64,000 nucleotides of DNA from positions 330,035-394,034 of the forward strand of contig NZ_CANLZX010000001.1 of assembly GCF_947495675.1 (NCBI RefSeq), read 5' to 3'. Origin of the DNA: an uncultured Algibacter sp. (GTDB lineage: Bacteria; Bacteroidota; Bacteroidia; Flavobacteriales; Flavobacteriaceae). This document shows, piece by piece, positions 51,813 to 62,299 of the stretch. Each line of letters opens with the position of its first letter. Position 1 is the first letter of the stretch. A model generated the notes under the pieces. That model had not been told where the DNA came from. It did no database searches and was given only the letters and a program-made list of their open reading frames with translations. A program made the position numbers and the translations under genes.

Positions 51813-54800
51813 ATGTCATCAAACAAGAAATACTGGAAAAGTGTTGAAGAGCTAAACGAAAATAGCTCTATTGTTGAGACGCTAAAACAAAACGAGTTTG
51901 TAGCTGAGATTCCTACTGATGAATTTTTAGGTGATAAAGACACATTAGAAGCAACATCTACAACACGTCGCGATTTCTTAAAATATGTAGGATTTAGTAC
52001 AGCTGCGGCTTCTTTAGCTGCTTGTGAGGGTCCTGTAAAAAAATCTATACCTTATATAGTACAACCAACCGAGATTATTCCTGGTGTTGCTAACTATTAT
52101 GCTACAACAATTGCTGATGGGTTTGATTTTGCTAGTGTTTTAGTAAGAACTCGTGAAGGTCGTCCAATTAAAATTGAAAATAATACGATGGCAACTACCA
52201 ATGGTAGTGCAAATGCTAGAGTTAATGCTTCGGTTTTAGGATTGTATGACAGCTTAAGAGTTCAAGGACCTAAAAAAGGTTCAGATTCTATCTCTTGGAG
52301 TGATTTTGATGCTGAAACCACAAAAAAGTTAACTGAATTATCAGAAACTAACAAAAGTATTGTGTTATTAACACAAACATTTGCGAGCCCTTCTACAAGT
52401 AAGTTAATTTCAGAGTTTAAAGAAAAGTATGGCAATGTTAGTCATGTAGTTTATGATGCTGTTTCAGAATCTGCTGCACTTGATGCATATCAAGCTAAAT
52501 ATGGCGAACGCGGATTAGCTAATTATGATTTTGCAAAAGCAATGACTATTGTTTCTGTAGGTGCTGACTTTTTAGGTGATTGGCAAGGTGGAGGATTTGA
52601 TTCTGGATATTCTAAAAATAGAATACCCGATCATGGTAAAATGTCAAGACACGTTCAGTTTGAGTCTAACATGTCTTTAACTGGAGCCAATGCAGATAAA
52701 CGTGTACCGTTAACTCCTTCGCAACAAAAACTAGCCTTAGCTAAATTATATAGCTATGTTGTTGGTGGTTCTGTTTCTGGAACATTACCTGGAAATATTG
52801 AAGATGCTATTAAAAAAGCAGCTTCTCAACTTAAAAAAGCAGGAAGTAAAGGTTTAGTGGTTACAGGAATACAAGATGTAAATGCACAAACTGTTGCTTT
52901 AGAAATAAATGAGGCTTTAGGAAGTAAAGCTTTTAATAAATCAGCACCAATTAAAACAAGACAAGGTAGTGATGTTGCTGTAGCTAGATTAGTTGGCGAC
53001 ATGAAAGCTGGTCGTGTTGGAGCAGTTATTATGAGTGGTGTAAATCCAATTTATACCTTACCAAATGCTTCAGATTTTGCTGAAGGATTGAAAAAAGTAG
53101 AATTATCTGTGGCGTTTTCTATGAAAGTAGATGAGACGTCTTCAGAAGCACAATATATTGCAGCAGCACCTCACTATTTAGAATCTTGGGGTGATGTTGA
53201 AATCAAAAAAGGACATTATGCATTAACGCAGCCAACAATTCGTCCTTTATTTGATACAAGACAATTTCAAGATGCTTTATTAAAATGGACAGGAAACGAT
53301 ATTTCTTACCATGATTATATTAAAGATGCTTGGGGAACAGGAATTTTAGGAGGAGGTTCATTCAATAAAGCACTACATGATGGTGTATTTGTAGGAACAA
53401 TTGCTACTGAAACTGAAAGTACATCTAGTGCAGAAGAATCAGCAGAAACACCTTCAGGAAATGCAGCTAGAACTTTAGCGGCTTCTGCAAAACCAAGTGC
53501 AGGTCTTGAATTAACTTTATACACTAAAGTGGGTATGGGAGATGGTCAACAGGCCAATAATCCATGGTTACAAGAATTTCCAGATCCTTTAACAAGAACT
53601 TCATGGGATAACTATTTAACCATTTCAAAAGCAGATGCAGACGCAATAGGCTTAATAAACAAACATGTTGCTAATGGTGCTTTAAATGGTAGTTACGCTA
53701 ATGTTACTGTAAATGGTGAAACTTTAAAAGTGCCAGTAATGATCCAACCAGGTCAAGCAAAAGGTTCTGTTGGATTAGCTTTAGGTTATGGTAAAACATT
53801 AGGTTTAAAAGATGAAATGCAAACAGGAGTTAATGCTTATGCATTTTATCAAAATTTCAATAACGTACAAAATGTAACAGTTGAGGCTGCTACTGGTGAG
53901 CATGAATTTGCTTCTGTGCAGTTACATAATACATTAATGGGGCGTGGAGATATTGTTCACGAAACTACCTTAGAAATTTTCAATACTAAAGATAGAAATG
54001 TTTGGAATAAAGTACCAACAGTATCTTTAAATCATGAAGAAACTCCAGTTACATCTCCAGAAGTAGATTTATGGGATGAATTTGATCGTTCAATTGGACA
54101 TCATTTCAACTTATCAATCGATTTAAATGCTTGTACAGGATGTGGTGCTTGTGTTATTGCTTGTCATGCTGAAAATAATGTACCTGTAGTTGGTAAAACT
54201 GAAGTACGTCGTAGCCGTGACATGCATTGGTTACGTATAGATAGATATTACTCATCTGAAGAATCTTTTGAAGGTGATGACGATAAAAAAGATAATATTT
54301 CTGGTTTAGGTAGTTCATTAAGTGAATTTGGTGAATTAGAAAATGCATCTGAGAATCCTCAGGTAGTATTCCAGCCAGTAATGTGTCAGCATTGTAATCA
54401 TGCACCTTGTGAAACAGTTTGTCCTGTGGCAGCAACTTCACACGGTCGTCAAGGTCAAAACCATATGGCTTATAACCGTTGTGTAGGTACTAGATATTGC
54501 GCAAACAACTGTCCTTATAAAGTGCGTCGTTTCAACTGGTTTTTGTATAATGGAAATGATGAGTTCGATTATCATATGAATGATGATTTAGGACGTATGG
54601 TATTAAATCCAGATGTTGTTGTTCGTTCTCGTGGTGTCATGGAAAAATGTTCAATGTGTATTCAAAAAACACAAAAGACTATTCTTGATGCAAAACGTGA
54701 TGGACGTGAAATTAAAGATGGAGAATTCCAAACAGCTTGTTCTGCTGCATGTAGTAACGGAGCAATGAGTTTTGGAGATATCAATGATAAAGACAGTAAA

Positions 54801-54908
54801 GTTGCAAAACTTTTAAAAGATGACCGTATGTATCACTTATTAGAAAGTGTTGGTACTAAGCCTAACGTGCAGTATCATACTAAAGTGAGAAATACAACTG
54901 AAGCATAA
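51813..54908 (+). CDS. actB: ActB, iron-sulfur and molybdopterin-oxidoreductase-like subunit of alternative complex III
   Basis: The protein has 1031 residues. A twin-arginine-type segment (TTRRDFLKYVGFSTAAASL) ends in a lipobox Cys (AAC) near residue 70, so it is probably a Tat-exported lipoprotein. A long molybdopterin-oxidoreductase-like part (to about 700) is followed by a ferredoxin-like part with four Cys clusters: 'CTGCGACVIAC', 'CQHCNHAPCETVC', 'CVGTRYCANNC' and 'CSMCIQ...CSAAC'. In this complex the first part does not bind molybdenum; the Fe-S centres form the electron wire. Confidence 0.95.
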   Translation: MSSNKKYWKSVEELNENSSIVETLKQNEFVAEIPTDEFLGDKDTLEATSTTRRDFLKYVGFSTAAASLAACEGPVKKSIPYIVQPTEIIPGVANYYATTIADGFDFASVLVRTREGRPIKIENNTMATTNGSANARVNASVLGLYDSLRVQGPKKGSDSISWSDFDAETTKKLTELSETNKSIVLLTQTFASPSTSKLISEFKEKYGNVSHVVYDAVSESAALDAYQAKYGERGLANYDFAKAMTIVSVGADFLGDWQGGGFDSGYSKNRIPDHGKMSRHVQFESNMSLTGANADKRVPLTPSQQKLALAKLYSYVVGGSVSGTLPGNIEDAIKKAASQLKKAGSKGLVVTGIQDVNAQTVALEINEALGSKAFNKSAPIKTRQGSDVAVARLVGDMKAGRVGAVIMSGVNPIYTLPNASDFAEGLKKVELSVAFSMKVDETSSEAQYIAAAPHYLESWGDVEIKKGHYALTQPTIRPLFDTRQFQDALLKWTGNDISYHDYIKDAWGTGILGGGSFNKALHDGVFVGTIATETESTSSAEESAETPSGNAARTLAASAKPSAGLELTLYTKVGMGDGQQANNPWLQEFPDPLTRTSWDNYLTISKADADAIGLINKHVANGALNGSYANVTVNGETLKVPVMIQPGQAKGSVGLALGYGKTLGLKDEMQTGVNAYAFYQNFNNVQNVTVEAATGEHEFASVQLHNTLMGRGDIVHETTLEIFNTKDRNVWNKVPTVSLNHEETPVTSPEVDLWDEFDRSIGHHFNLSIDLNACTGCGACVIACHAENNVPVVGKTEVRRSRDMHWLRIDRYYSSEESFEGDDDKKDNISGLGSSLSEFGELENASENPQVVFQPVMCQHCNHAPCETVCPVAATSHGRQGQNHMAYNRCVGTRYCANNCPYKVRRFNWFLYNGNDEFDYHMNDDLGRMVLNPDVVVRSRGVMEKCSMCIQKTQKTILDAKRDGREIKDGEFQTACSAACSNGAMSFGDINDKDSKVAKLLKDDRMYHLLESVGTKPNVQYHTKVRNTTEA

Positions 54909-54936
54909 ATTTAATTAAAGAATCAATTATATAATT

Positions 54937-56679
54937 ATGGCGTCTCATTACGAAGCACCTATTAGAAGACCTTTAGTTACAGGAGAAAAATCATACCACG
55001 ACGTTACTGTGGATGTGGCTAAACCTGTAGAAGGAAAAGCAAATAAGCAATGGTGGATAGTTTTTTCTATAGCATTGGTAGCTTTCCTTTGGGGAATTGG
55101 ATGTATTTTATACACAATATCTACAGGTATTGGAACTTGGGGTTTAAACAAGACCGTAGGTTGGGCTTGGGATATTACTAACTTCGTTTGGTGGGTTGGT
55201 ATTGGACATGCAGGAACACTTATTTCTGCTGTACTTTTACTGTTCCGTCAAAAATGGAGAATGGCAATTAACCGTTCTGCAGAAGCGATGACGATTTTCT
55301 CTGTTGTTCAAGCTGGTTTGTTTCCAATAATTCACATGGGGCGACCTTGGTTAGGATATTGGGTGTTACCAATTCCGAATCAATTTGGTTCACTATGGGT
55401 AAACTTTAATTCGCCTTTACTTTGGGATGTATTTGCAATTTCAACTTATTTATCTGTTTCATTAGTATTCTGGTGGACTGGTTTATTACCTGATTTTGCT
55501 ATGTTACGAGATAGAGCAATCAAACCTTTTCAAAAAAAGATATACGCTTTATTAAGCTTTGGTTGGTCTGGTAGAGCAAAAGATTGGCAACGTTTTGAAG
55601 AAGTATCATTGGTACTTGCTGGTTTAGCAACACCTTTAGTACTATCTGTACATACTATTGTATCTTTTGACTTCGCAACATCTGTTATACCAGGTTGGCA
55701 TACAACTATTTTCCCACCATACTTTGTTGCTGGTGCAGTATTCTCTGGATTTGCCATGGTAAACACCCTTCTTATTATTATGAGAAAAGTGTGTAACCTT
55801 GAAGATTATATTACAGTACAACACATCGAATTAATGAATATTGTAATTATGATTACAGGTTCTATAGTTGGTGTAGCATATATTACAGAGTTATTTATTG
55901 CATGGTATTCTGGTGTAGAATATGAACAATATGCATTCTTAAATAGAGCAACTGGTCCTTACTGGTGGGCATATTGGGCGATGATGACATGTAACGTGTT
56001 TTCTCCACAATTTATGTGGTTCAAGAAATTAAGAACAAGTATCATGTTTTCTTTCTTTATATCTATAGTAGTAAATATAGGTATGTGGTTTGAGCGTTTT
56101 GTGATTATTGTAACATCTCTACATAGAGATTATTTACCATCATCTTGGACTATGTTCTCGCCAACGTTTGTTGATATAGGTATCTTTATTGGTACAATTG
56201 GATTCTTCTTTGTATTATTCTTATTATATTCAAGAACGTTCCCAGTAATTGCTCAAGCAGAGGTTAAAACAATTTTGAAATCATCAGGAGAACGTTACAA
56301 AAATATTAGAGAAAGAGGTGATAGTTTAGTGGGAACTGGTGCTGATACAAGAACATCAGGTAACGCTGTTGTTAAGTCTGTGGCTGAAGTAAAAGAAACT
56401 ATACCTTCAACGGATAATAACTCAGAAAAAGTAAGTAGCCTTTTAGGAAGTATTGGTGCTTTTGATCCAGCAACTCAAACGGCTGATGATTTAAAGAAAG
56501 TAAGTGGAATTGGACCTAAAATGGAGCAAGTATTAAATAGCATTGGTATTTATACTTTCCTTCAAGTTAGTAAAATGACAAAAAATGAATATGATTTGTT
56601 AGACAGCATTACTGGTTCTTTCCCAGGAAGAGCAGAACGTGATGATTGGTCTGGACAAGCTAAAAAATTAATAAACTAA
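54937..56679 (+). CDS. actC: ActC, NrfD-like quinol-binding membrane subunit, fused to a C-terminal helix-hairpin-helix-like domain
   Basis: The protein has 580 residues. About ten membrane helices of the NrfD/PsrC type fill residues 30-450. A soluble tail of about 120 residues follows and ends in 'DDLKKVSGIGPKMEQVLNSI', a helix-hairpin-helix-like motif with GIGPK. The usual ActC has about 460 residues, so the tail is an addition. ActC carries a quinol site and possibly a proton path. The gap to actB is 28 nt. Confidence 0.94.
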   Translation: MASHYEAPIRRPLVTGEKSYHDVTVDVAKPVEGKANKQWWIVFSIALVAFLWGIGCILYTISTGIGTWGLNKTVGWAWDITNFVWWVGIGHAGTLISAVLLLFRQKWRMAINRSAEAMTIFSVVQAGLFPIIHMGRPWLGYWVLPIPNQFGSLWVNFNSPLLWDVFAISTYLSVSLVFWWTGLLPDFAMLRDRAIKPFQKKIYALLSFGWSGRAKDWQRFEEVSLVLAGLATPLVLSVHTIVSFDFATSVIPGWHTTIFPPYFVAGAVFSGFAMVNTLLIIMRKVCNLEDYITVQHIELMNIVIMITGSIVGVAYITELFIAWYSGVEYEQYAFLNRATGPYWWAYWAMMTCNVFSPQFMWFKKLRTSIMFSFFISIVVNIGMWFERFVIIVTSLHRDYLPSSWTMFSPTFVDIGIFIGTIGFFFVLFLLYSRTFPVIAQAEVKTILKSSGERYKNIRERGDSLVGTGADTRTSGNAVVKSVAEVKETIPSTDNNSEKVSSLLGSIGAFDPATQTADDLKKVSGIGPKMEQVLNSIGIYTFLQVSKMTKNEYDLLDSITGSFPGRAERDDWSGQAKKLIN

Positions 56680-56688
56680 ATATAGTCA

Positions 56689-57219
56689 ATGGAAGCTTCA
56701 AAAGTTATTCACGCTATTTATACCGATGATGATATATTAATGTCGGCCGTAAAAAAGGTTAAGGCAGAAAGATTTCATATCGAGGAAATATATACACCTT
56801 TTCCGGTTCACGGATTAGACAAAGCTATGGGATTAGCACCAACACGTATTGCGATTACAGCATTTATTTACGGATTGATTGGTTTAACTGTGGCTGTTTT
56901 AATGATGAATTTTATTATGATTGAAGATTGGCCACAAAATATAGGTGGAAAACCAAGTTTCAGTTATATTGAAAATATGCCAGCATTTGTGCCAATTATG
57001 TTTGAGCTTACAGTATTTTTTGCAGCTCACTTAATGGTTATAACGTTTTATTTACGCAGTAGAATGTGGCCTTTTAAAAATGCTGAAAATCCTGACCCAA
57101 GAACTACTGATGATCATTTTTTAATGGAAATTGCAGTTAATGGAAATGAAAAAGAACTTGAAAGTTTATTAGCTGATACAGGAGCAGTAGAAATTAATTT
57201 AGTTGATAAAGCCCATTAA
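56689..57219 (+). CDS. actD: ActD, membrane subunit of alternative complex III (DUF3341)
   Basis: The protein has 176 residues with two membrane helices (about 60-85 and 98-122) and a soluble N-terminal part that starts 'HAIYTDDDILMSAVKKVKAE', the usual DUF3341 start. It is a structural subunit beside ActC and ActF. It lies 9 nt after actC and 8 nt before actE. Confidence 0.93.
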   Translation: MEASKVIHAIYTDDDILMSAVKKVKAERFHIEEIYTPFPVHGLDKAMGLAPTRIAITAFIYGLIGLTVAVLMMNFIMIEDWPQNIGGKPSFSYIENMPAFVPIMFELTVFFAAHLMVITFYLRSRMWPFKNAENPDPRTTDDHFLMEIAVNGNEKELESLLADTGAVEINLVDKAH

Positions 57220-57227
57220 TAATAGAT

Positions 57228-57779
57228 ATGAAAAGCTTAATTAAAATATTAGTATTAGCAGTTGTTTTAGTGTCTGTTTCTTGTAATAAGAGCACAGCAC
57301 CAAACTACCAATTCATGCCAAACATGTATGAGTCTGCAGGATATGAAACGTATGGTGAAGCAGCATTCCCTAATGGAGTTGAAGCACAAATACCTGCAGA
57401 AGGTTCTATACCACGTGGCTTTGTTCCATTTGATATAGAAAATTCTACTGCTGGGTATGATTTAGCGAAAGCAACTTTATCGAATCCTTTAGATTCAACT
57501 AAAGTCGATTTAAATAGAGGTAAAGAACTTTATGATATTTATTGTGGAATTTGCCACGGAAATAAAGGTAATGGACAAGGTAACTTAGTTAAACGTGAAA
57601 AAATTCTTGGTATTCCAAGTTACGATGATGCAGGTAGAGCCATTAATGCTGGTAGTATATACCACACTATATATTACGGAAAAAATGCTATGGGTTCATA
57701 TGCTAACCAATTGAACGAAGAGGAACGTTGGCAAGTTGTATCGTACGTGTTAAAATTGAAAGCAGATTTAGAAAAGTAA
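57228..57779 (+). CDS. actE: ActE, monoheme cytochrome c lipoprotein of alternative complex III
   Basis: The protein has 183 residues with a lipoprotein leader (VLVSVSC, Cys near 19) and one heme motif CGICH near residue 105. A likely axial Met is in 'KNAMGSYANQL'. It extends the heme wire of ActA toward the oxidase or its cytochrome c donor. Confidence 0.94.
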   Translation: MKSLIKILVLAVVLVSVSCNKSTAPNYQFMPNMYESAGYETYGEAAFPNGVEAQIPAEGSIPRGFVPFDIENSTAGYDLAKATLSNPLDSTKVDLNRGKELYDIYCGICHGNKGNGQGNLVKREKILGIPSYDDAGRAINAGSIYHTIYYGKNAMGSYANQLNEEERWQVVSYVLKLKADLEK

Positions 57780-57801
57780 GATTGATAAGATTATTATAGA
57801 T

Positions 57802-59166
57802 ATGTATACATTTTCAAATAAATTAAAGACATTTTCTTTCATTCTAATGATTTTAGGAGCATTAGGAGTTGGATATGGTTTTATGACATCTCATAAATCT
57901 TTTGAAGAGGTTGAGCACTTACTTGCAGAAGAGTCACACCACGGTGGTGAACATAGTGAAAACACAACTCATGTAGCACCAAGTCATGATGCTCATGCTG
58001 TAGATTCTCATGATGATAGTCACAGTAATACAGCTCATGCTGAAATTGACCAACATAAAAAGCACATTGAGCATGTTCAACATCAAATAGCCAACAGACC
58101 TTGGTCTGCACTTTATGTAGCTGCATTTTTCTTTATGATGATTGCTTTAGGTGTATTAGCTTTTTATGCTATACAAATTGCATCACAAGCAGGATGGTCG
58201 CCAGTTTTATTTAGAGTTATGGAAGGTATTACAGCTTATATGTTACCTGGTGCTTTAATTGTATTAGCAATAGCAGTAGCTTCAGGTACAATTGGGCATT
58301 ACAACATATTTATATGGATGGACCCAGAAGTGGTGGCACATGATAAACTTATTGAAGGAAAAACAGGATGGTTAAATTTAGGTGGATTTGTAATAAGAGG
58401 ACTTATCTTTATTGGTGGATGGTATGCTTACCGTCACTTTTCTAGAAAATTTTCTATTGCACAAGATACAGCTGAAGATAAAAGTAACTTTAAAAAGTCA
58501 TTTCGTATTTCTGCGGCATTTTTAGTATTCTTTATATATACTGAATCTATGATGTCTTGGGATTGGATAATGAGTGTAGATCCGCATTGGTTTTCAACTT
58601 TGTTTGGATGGTATGTATTTGCAAGTATGTTTGTAAGTGGTATAACTGTAATAGCATTAATTACCATTTATTTAAAATCTAAAAATTATTTAGTATTTGT
58701 AAACGAAAACCATTTACATGATGTAGCTAAATTTATGTTCGCTTTCAGTATATTCTGGACGTATTTATGGTTTTCACAATTCATGTTAATCTGGTATTCA
58801 AATATTCCAGAAGAGGTAACTTATTTTGTAACACGTTTCCAAGATTATAAATTACCATTCTTAGGTATGGTTGTTATGAATTTTGTATTTCCTATATTAA
58901 TGTTGATGAATGCTGATTATAAACGTATTCCATGGTTTGTAGTTATGGCAGGTTTAGTGATCTTATTTGGTCACTACATCGATATTTTCAACATGATTAT
59001 GCCAGCAACTGTAGGTGATAGATGGTTTATTGGCATACCAGAAATAAGTTCAGTATTACTTTTCGCAGGCTTATTCATATTTGTGGTTTTTACAGCTTTA
59101 ACAAAAGCACCATTACTTGTAAAAGGATATCCTTTTAGAAAAGAAAGCGAAGAATTTCATTATTAA
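57802..59166 (+). CDS. actF: ActF, NrfD-like membrane subunit of alternative complex III, with His-rich segment
   Basis: The protein has 454 residues. The first helix (about 10-28) is followed by a periplasmic or cytoplasmic segment at residues 31-94 with 15 histidines. About nine more helices of the NrfD type follow. ActF resembles ActC and may hold a proton path but no cofactor. The His-rich insert could bind metal. It precedes coxB by 29 nt. Confidence 0.93.
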   Translation: MYTFSNKLKTFSFILMILGALGVGYGFMTSHKSFEEVEHLLAEESHHGGEHSENTTHVAPSHDAHAVDSHDDSHSNTAHAEIDQHKKHIEHVQHQIANRPWSALYVAAFFFMMIALGVLAFYAIQIASQAGWSPVLFRVMEGITAYMLPGALIVLAIAVASGTIGHYNIFIWMDPEVVAHDKLIEGKTGWLNLGGFVIRGLIFIGGWYAYRHFSRKFSIAQDTAEDKSNFKKSFRISAAFLVFFIYTESMMSWDWIMSVDPHWFSTLFGWYVFASMFVSGITVIALITIYLKSKNYLVFVNENHLHDVAKFMFAFSIFWTYLWFSQFMLIWYSNIPEEVTYFVTRFQDYKLPFLGMVVMNFVFPILMLMNADYKRIPWFVVMAGLVILFGHYIDIFNMIMPATVGDRWFIGIPEISSVLLFAGLFIFVVFTALTKAPLLVKGYPFRKESEEFHY

Positions 59167-59195
59167 TTAGATATAAATAAAGACGAACGATACAA

Positions 59196-60269
59196 ATGAC
59201 TGCTTTATTAACAATTATAGTTTTAGTATTTATTTTAATTGCCATTTGGCAAATGGTAAAGATTTTCGATTTAGCACAAGCTAAAAATGAAAACACAACT
59301 GCCGGAGTCGCTACAGATAAGGATAATACATTAAATGGTTATTTAATGATGGGCTTTTTAGCATTCATCTATATAATAACAATTGTCTCTTTTGTTAAAT
59401 GGGGTGATTTACCATTAATGTCAAATTCAGCTTCAGAACATGGACCTACTATTGATAACTTAATGGTTATATCAATGGTAATAATTTTTATTGTTCAAAC
59501 TATTACTCAGTTTTTACTACATTATTTTGCATATAAATATAAAGGTGAAAAAGGTAAAAAAGCCCTGTTTTTTGCTGATAACAATAAACTAGAAGCAATC
59601 TGGACTATTATTCCAGTAATTGTTTTAGCTGGTTTAATTATTTATGGTTTAAGTACTTGGATTAACATTATGGGTGTTGATGAAAGTGACGATCCATTAG
59701 TAGTTGAATTATATGCACAACAGTTTAACTGGAAAGCTAGATATGCAGGAGCCGATAATACATTAGGAAAGGCTAACGTACGTTTAATTGATATTGATCG
59801 TGCTAATATTCTAGGTTTAGATGAGTCTGATCCAAACGCACAAGATGATGTAATTACTACAGAATTACATTTACCAGTTGGAAGACCAGTATTGTTTAAA
59901 ATGCGATCACAAGATGTTTTACACTCAGCTTATATGCCTCACTTTCGAGCTCAAATGAACTGTGTACCAGGCATGATCACACAATTTGGTTTTACACCTA
60001 CAGTAACTACAGCTGATATGCGTCAAACCCCTCAAATGGTTGAAAAGGTTTTAAATATAAATAATATTAGAGTAGAAAATAGTAAAAAACTAATAGCTAA
60101 AGGTGAAGATGCATTAGAACGTTATGAATTTGATTACTTATTATTATGTAACAAAATTTGTGGAAAATCTCACTACAACATGCAAATGAAAATTGTGGTA
60201 GAAACACAAGAAGAATATGACGCTTGGATTGCAGAACAAAAAGAGTTTAAGAATTCTCTAGTTAATTAA
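59196..60269 (+). CDS. coxB: Cytochrome c oxidase subunit II
   Basis: The protein has 357 residues. An N-terminal helix and extra segment come first, then two helices of the subunit II hairpin (about 80-145), and a cupredoxin domain with CuA. The CuA ligands are visible as C-x3-C-x3-H in 'CNKICGKSHYNMQM', with Met further on. An upstream His lies in 'DVLHSAYMPHFR'. It takes electrons from the ActA/ActE cytochromes. Confidence 0.96.
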   Translation: MTALLTIIVLVFILIAIWQMVKIFDLAQAKNENTTAGVATDKDNTLNGYLMMGFLAFIYIITIVSFVKWGDLPLMSNSASEHGPTIDNLMVISMVIIFIVQTITQFLLHYFAYKYKGEKGKKALFFADNNKLEAIWTIIPVIVLAGLIIYGLSTWINIMGVDESDDPLVVELYAQQFNWKARYAGADNTLGKANVRLIDIDRANILGLDESDPNAQDDVITTELHLPVGRPVLFKMRSQDVLHSAYMPHFRAQMNCVPGMITQFGFTPTVTTADMRQTPQMVEKVLNINNIRVENSKKLIAKGEDALERYEFDYLLLCNKICGKSHYNMQMKIVVETQEEYDAWIAEQKEFKNSLVN

Positions 60270-60298
60270 TTAAAAAAGATAAAACACGATATAAGATT

Positions 60299-62092
60299 AT
60301 GTCAGCACACGCAGATAACCACGCTCACGACGACGATCACGGACATCATCATAAAGAAACATTTGTAACTAAATATATATTTAGTCAAGACCATAAAATG
60401 ATTGCTAAGCAGTATCTAGTTACAGGTACTATAATGGGAGTTATTGGTGTATTAATGTCAATGATGTTCCGTTTACAAATTGCATGGCCAGAAGAGCCAA
60501 ATGTATTGTTCGAAGCATTATTAGGTAAATGGGCACCAGATGGTGTTATGGATGCAGATATTTATTTAGCACTAGTAACTATCCACGGTACTATAATGGT
60601 CTTTTTTGTACTAACTGCTGGTTTAAGTGGTACTTTTAGTAACTTGTTAATTCCATTACAAATTGGTGCTCGTGATATGGCATCTGGATTTTTAAATATG
60701 GTTTCATATTGGTTATTTTTTGTATCATGTATAATCATGGTTTCTTCATTATTTGTTGAAGCTGGTCCTGCTGCAGCAGGTTGGACAATTTATCCTCCAT
60801 TAAGTGCATTACCAATGGCTCAAGGTGGCTCAGGTATGGGTATGACTCTTTGGTTAGTATCTATGGCTATCTTTATTGCATCTTCTTTATTAGGATCATT
60901 AAACTATGTAGTAACAGTAATTAATTTACGTACTAAAGGTATGTCTATGACTAGGTTACCTTTAACTATATGGGCTTTCTTTGTAACTGCAATTATTGGT
61001 ATTATATCATTCCCAGTATTATTATCTGCAGCTTTATTATTAATTATGGATAGAAGTTTTGGAACATCATTCTTCTTATCAGATATATTTATACAAGGAG
61101 AAGTATTACATTATCAAGGTGGATCACCAGTATTATTTGAACACTTATTTTGGTTCTTAGGACACCCAGAAGTATATATTGTAATTTTACCTGCAATGGG
61201 TCTAGTTTCTGAAATCATGGCTTCAAATTCACGTAAACCAATTTTTGGATACCGTGCCATGATTGCATCAATATTAGCTATTGCTTTCCTTTCAACTATA
61301 GTTTGGGGACACCACATGTTTGTTTCAGGAATGAATCCATTTTTAGGATCTGTATTTACATTTACAACTTTATTAATTGCAATACCTTCTGCAGTAAAAG
61401 CATTTAACTGGATAACTACTTTATGGAAAGGTAATTTACAGATGAATCCTGCCATGTTGTTTTCAATTGGTTTTGTATCAACTTTTATTACTGGAGGATT
61501 AACTGGAATTATTTTAGGTGATAGTGCTTTGGATATTAATGTTCATGACACATATTTTGTTGTAGCACACTTTCACTTAGTAATGGGTATATCTGCATTA
61601 TATGGTATGTTTGCAGGAATTTATCATTGGTTTCCAAAAATGTTTGGACGTATGCTAAATAAAAATTTAGGATATATTCACTTCTGGATAACTGCTGTTT
61701 GTGCTTACGGAGTATTTTTCCCAATGCATTTTATAGGTATGGCAGGTTTACCAAGACGTTATTATACTAATAGTAATTTTCCTTTATTCGATGATTTAGC
61801 TAATGTTAATGTTGTCATTACAATCTTTGCTTTAGTAGGTGGTGTAGTTCAAATAGTATATTTATATAATTTCTTTGTAAGTATATTTTTTGGAAAGAAA
61901 GCTACACAAAACCCTTGGAAATCTACAACTTTAGAATGGACAACTCCAGTTGAACATATACACGGAAACTGGCCAGGAGAAATTCCTCATGTATTCCGTT
62001 GGGCTTACGATTATAGTAAACCAGGACATGATGTTGATTTTGTACCACAAAATATTCCTTTAAAAGAAGGAGAAGAAGAACTCCAACATTAA
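60299..62092 (+). CDS. coxA: Cytochrome c oxidase subunit I (heme-copper oxidase, A type)
   Basis: The protein has 597 residues with about 12-14 helices. Seven His lie in the first 18 residues. The heme and copper ligands are visible in 'VTIHGTIMVFF', 'LGHPEVYIVILPAMG' (CuB His and the Tyr cross-link), 'WGHHMFVSGMNP' and 'VVAHFHLVMG'. It reduces O2 to water and pumps protons. Subunit III is not adjacent; a terminator follows. Confidence 0.97.
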   Translation: MSAHADNHAHDDDHGHHHKETFVTKYIFSQDHKMIAKQYLVTGTIMGVIGVLMSMMFRLQIAWPEEPNVLFEALLGKWAPDGVMDADIYLALVTIHGTIMVFFVLTAGLSGTFSNLLIPLQIGARDMASGFLNMVSYWLFFVSCIIMVSSLFVEAGPAAAGWTIYPPLSALPMAQGGSGMGMTLWLVSMAIFIASSLLGSLNYVVTVINLRTKGMSMTRLPLTIWAFFVTAIIGIISFPVLLSAALLLIMDRSFGTSFFLSDIFIQGEVLHYQGGSPVLFEHLFWFLGHPEVYIVILPAMGLVSEIMASNSRKPIFGYRAMIASILAIAFLSTIVWGHHMFVSGMNPFLGSVFTFTTLLIAIPSAVKAFNWITTLWKGNLQMNPAMLFSIGFVSTFITGGLTGIILGDSALDINVHDTYFVVAHFHLVMGISALYGMFAGIYHWFPKMFGRMLNKNLGYIHFWITAVCAYGVFFPMHFIGMAGLPRRYYTNSNFPLFDDLANVNVVITIFALVGGVVQIVYLYNFFVSIFFGKKATQNPWKSTTLEWTTPVEHIHGNWPGEIPHVFRWAYDYSKPGHDVDFVPQNIPLKEGEEELQH

Positions 62093-62117
62093 TTAATAAT
62101 ATTCCTCTTACAGATAT

Positions 62118-62143
62118 AAAACTCGCCTCTCAAGGCGAGTTTT
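62118..62143 (+). terminator. Intrinsic terminator of the act-cox operon
   Basis: A 11-bp stem (AAAACTCGCCT / AGGCGAGTTTT) with loop CTCA lies 26 nt after the coxA stop. Confidence 0.9.
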
Positions 62144-62299
62144 CTGTTTAAAAGCATTATTTATCGATAAAAAGAAAAAAATTTAAAAAAAAATCGATGA
62201 AATACAAAAAAATCAGTTAAATTGCCAGACATTAATAAATAACTTGTTTTATTTTATTACAATTTCATTGCTATTAATAATTATAAATTAACCTAACCT

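Noticed and set aside
57889..58090. His-rich antisense frame across actF
   Set aside because: It mirrors the His codons of the ActF insert and has no start context or homology of its own.
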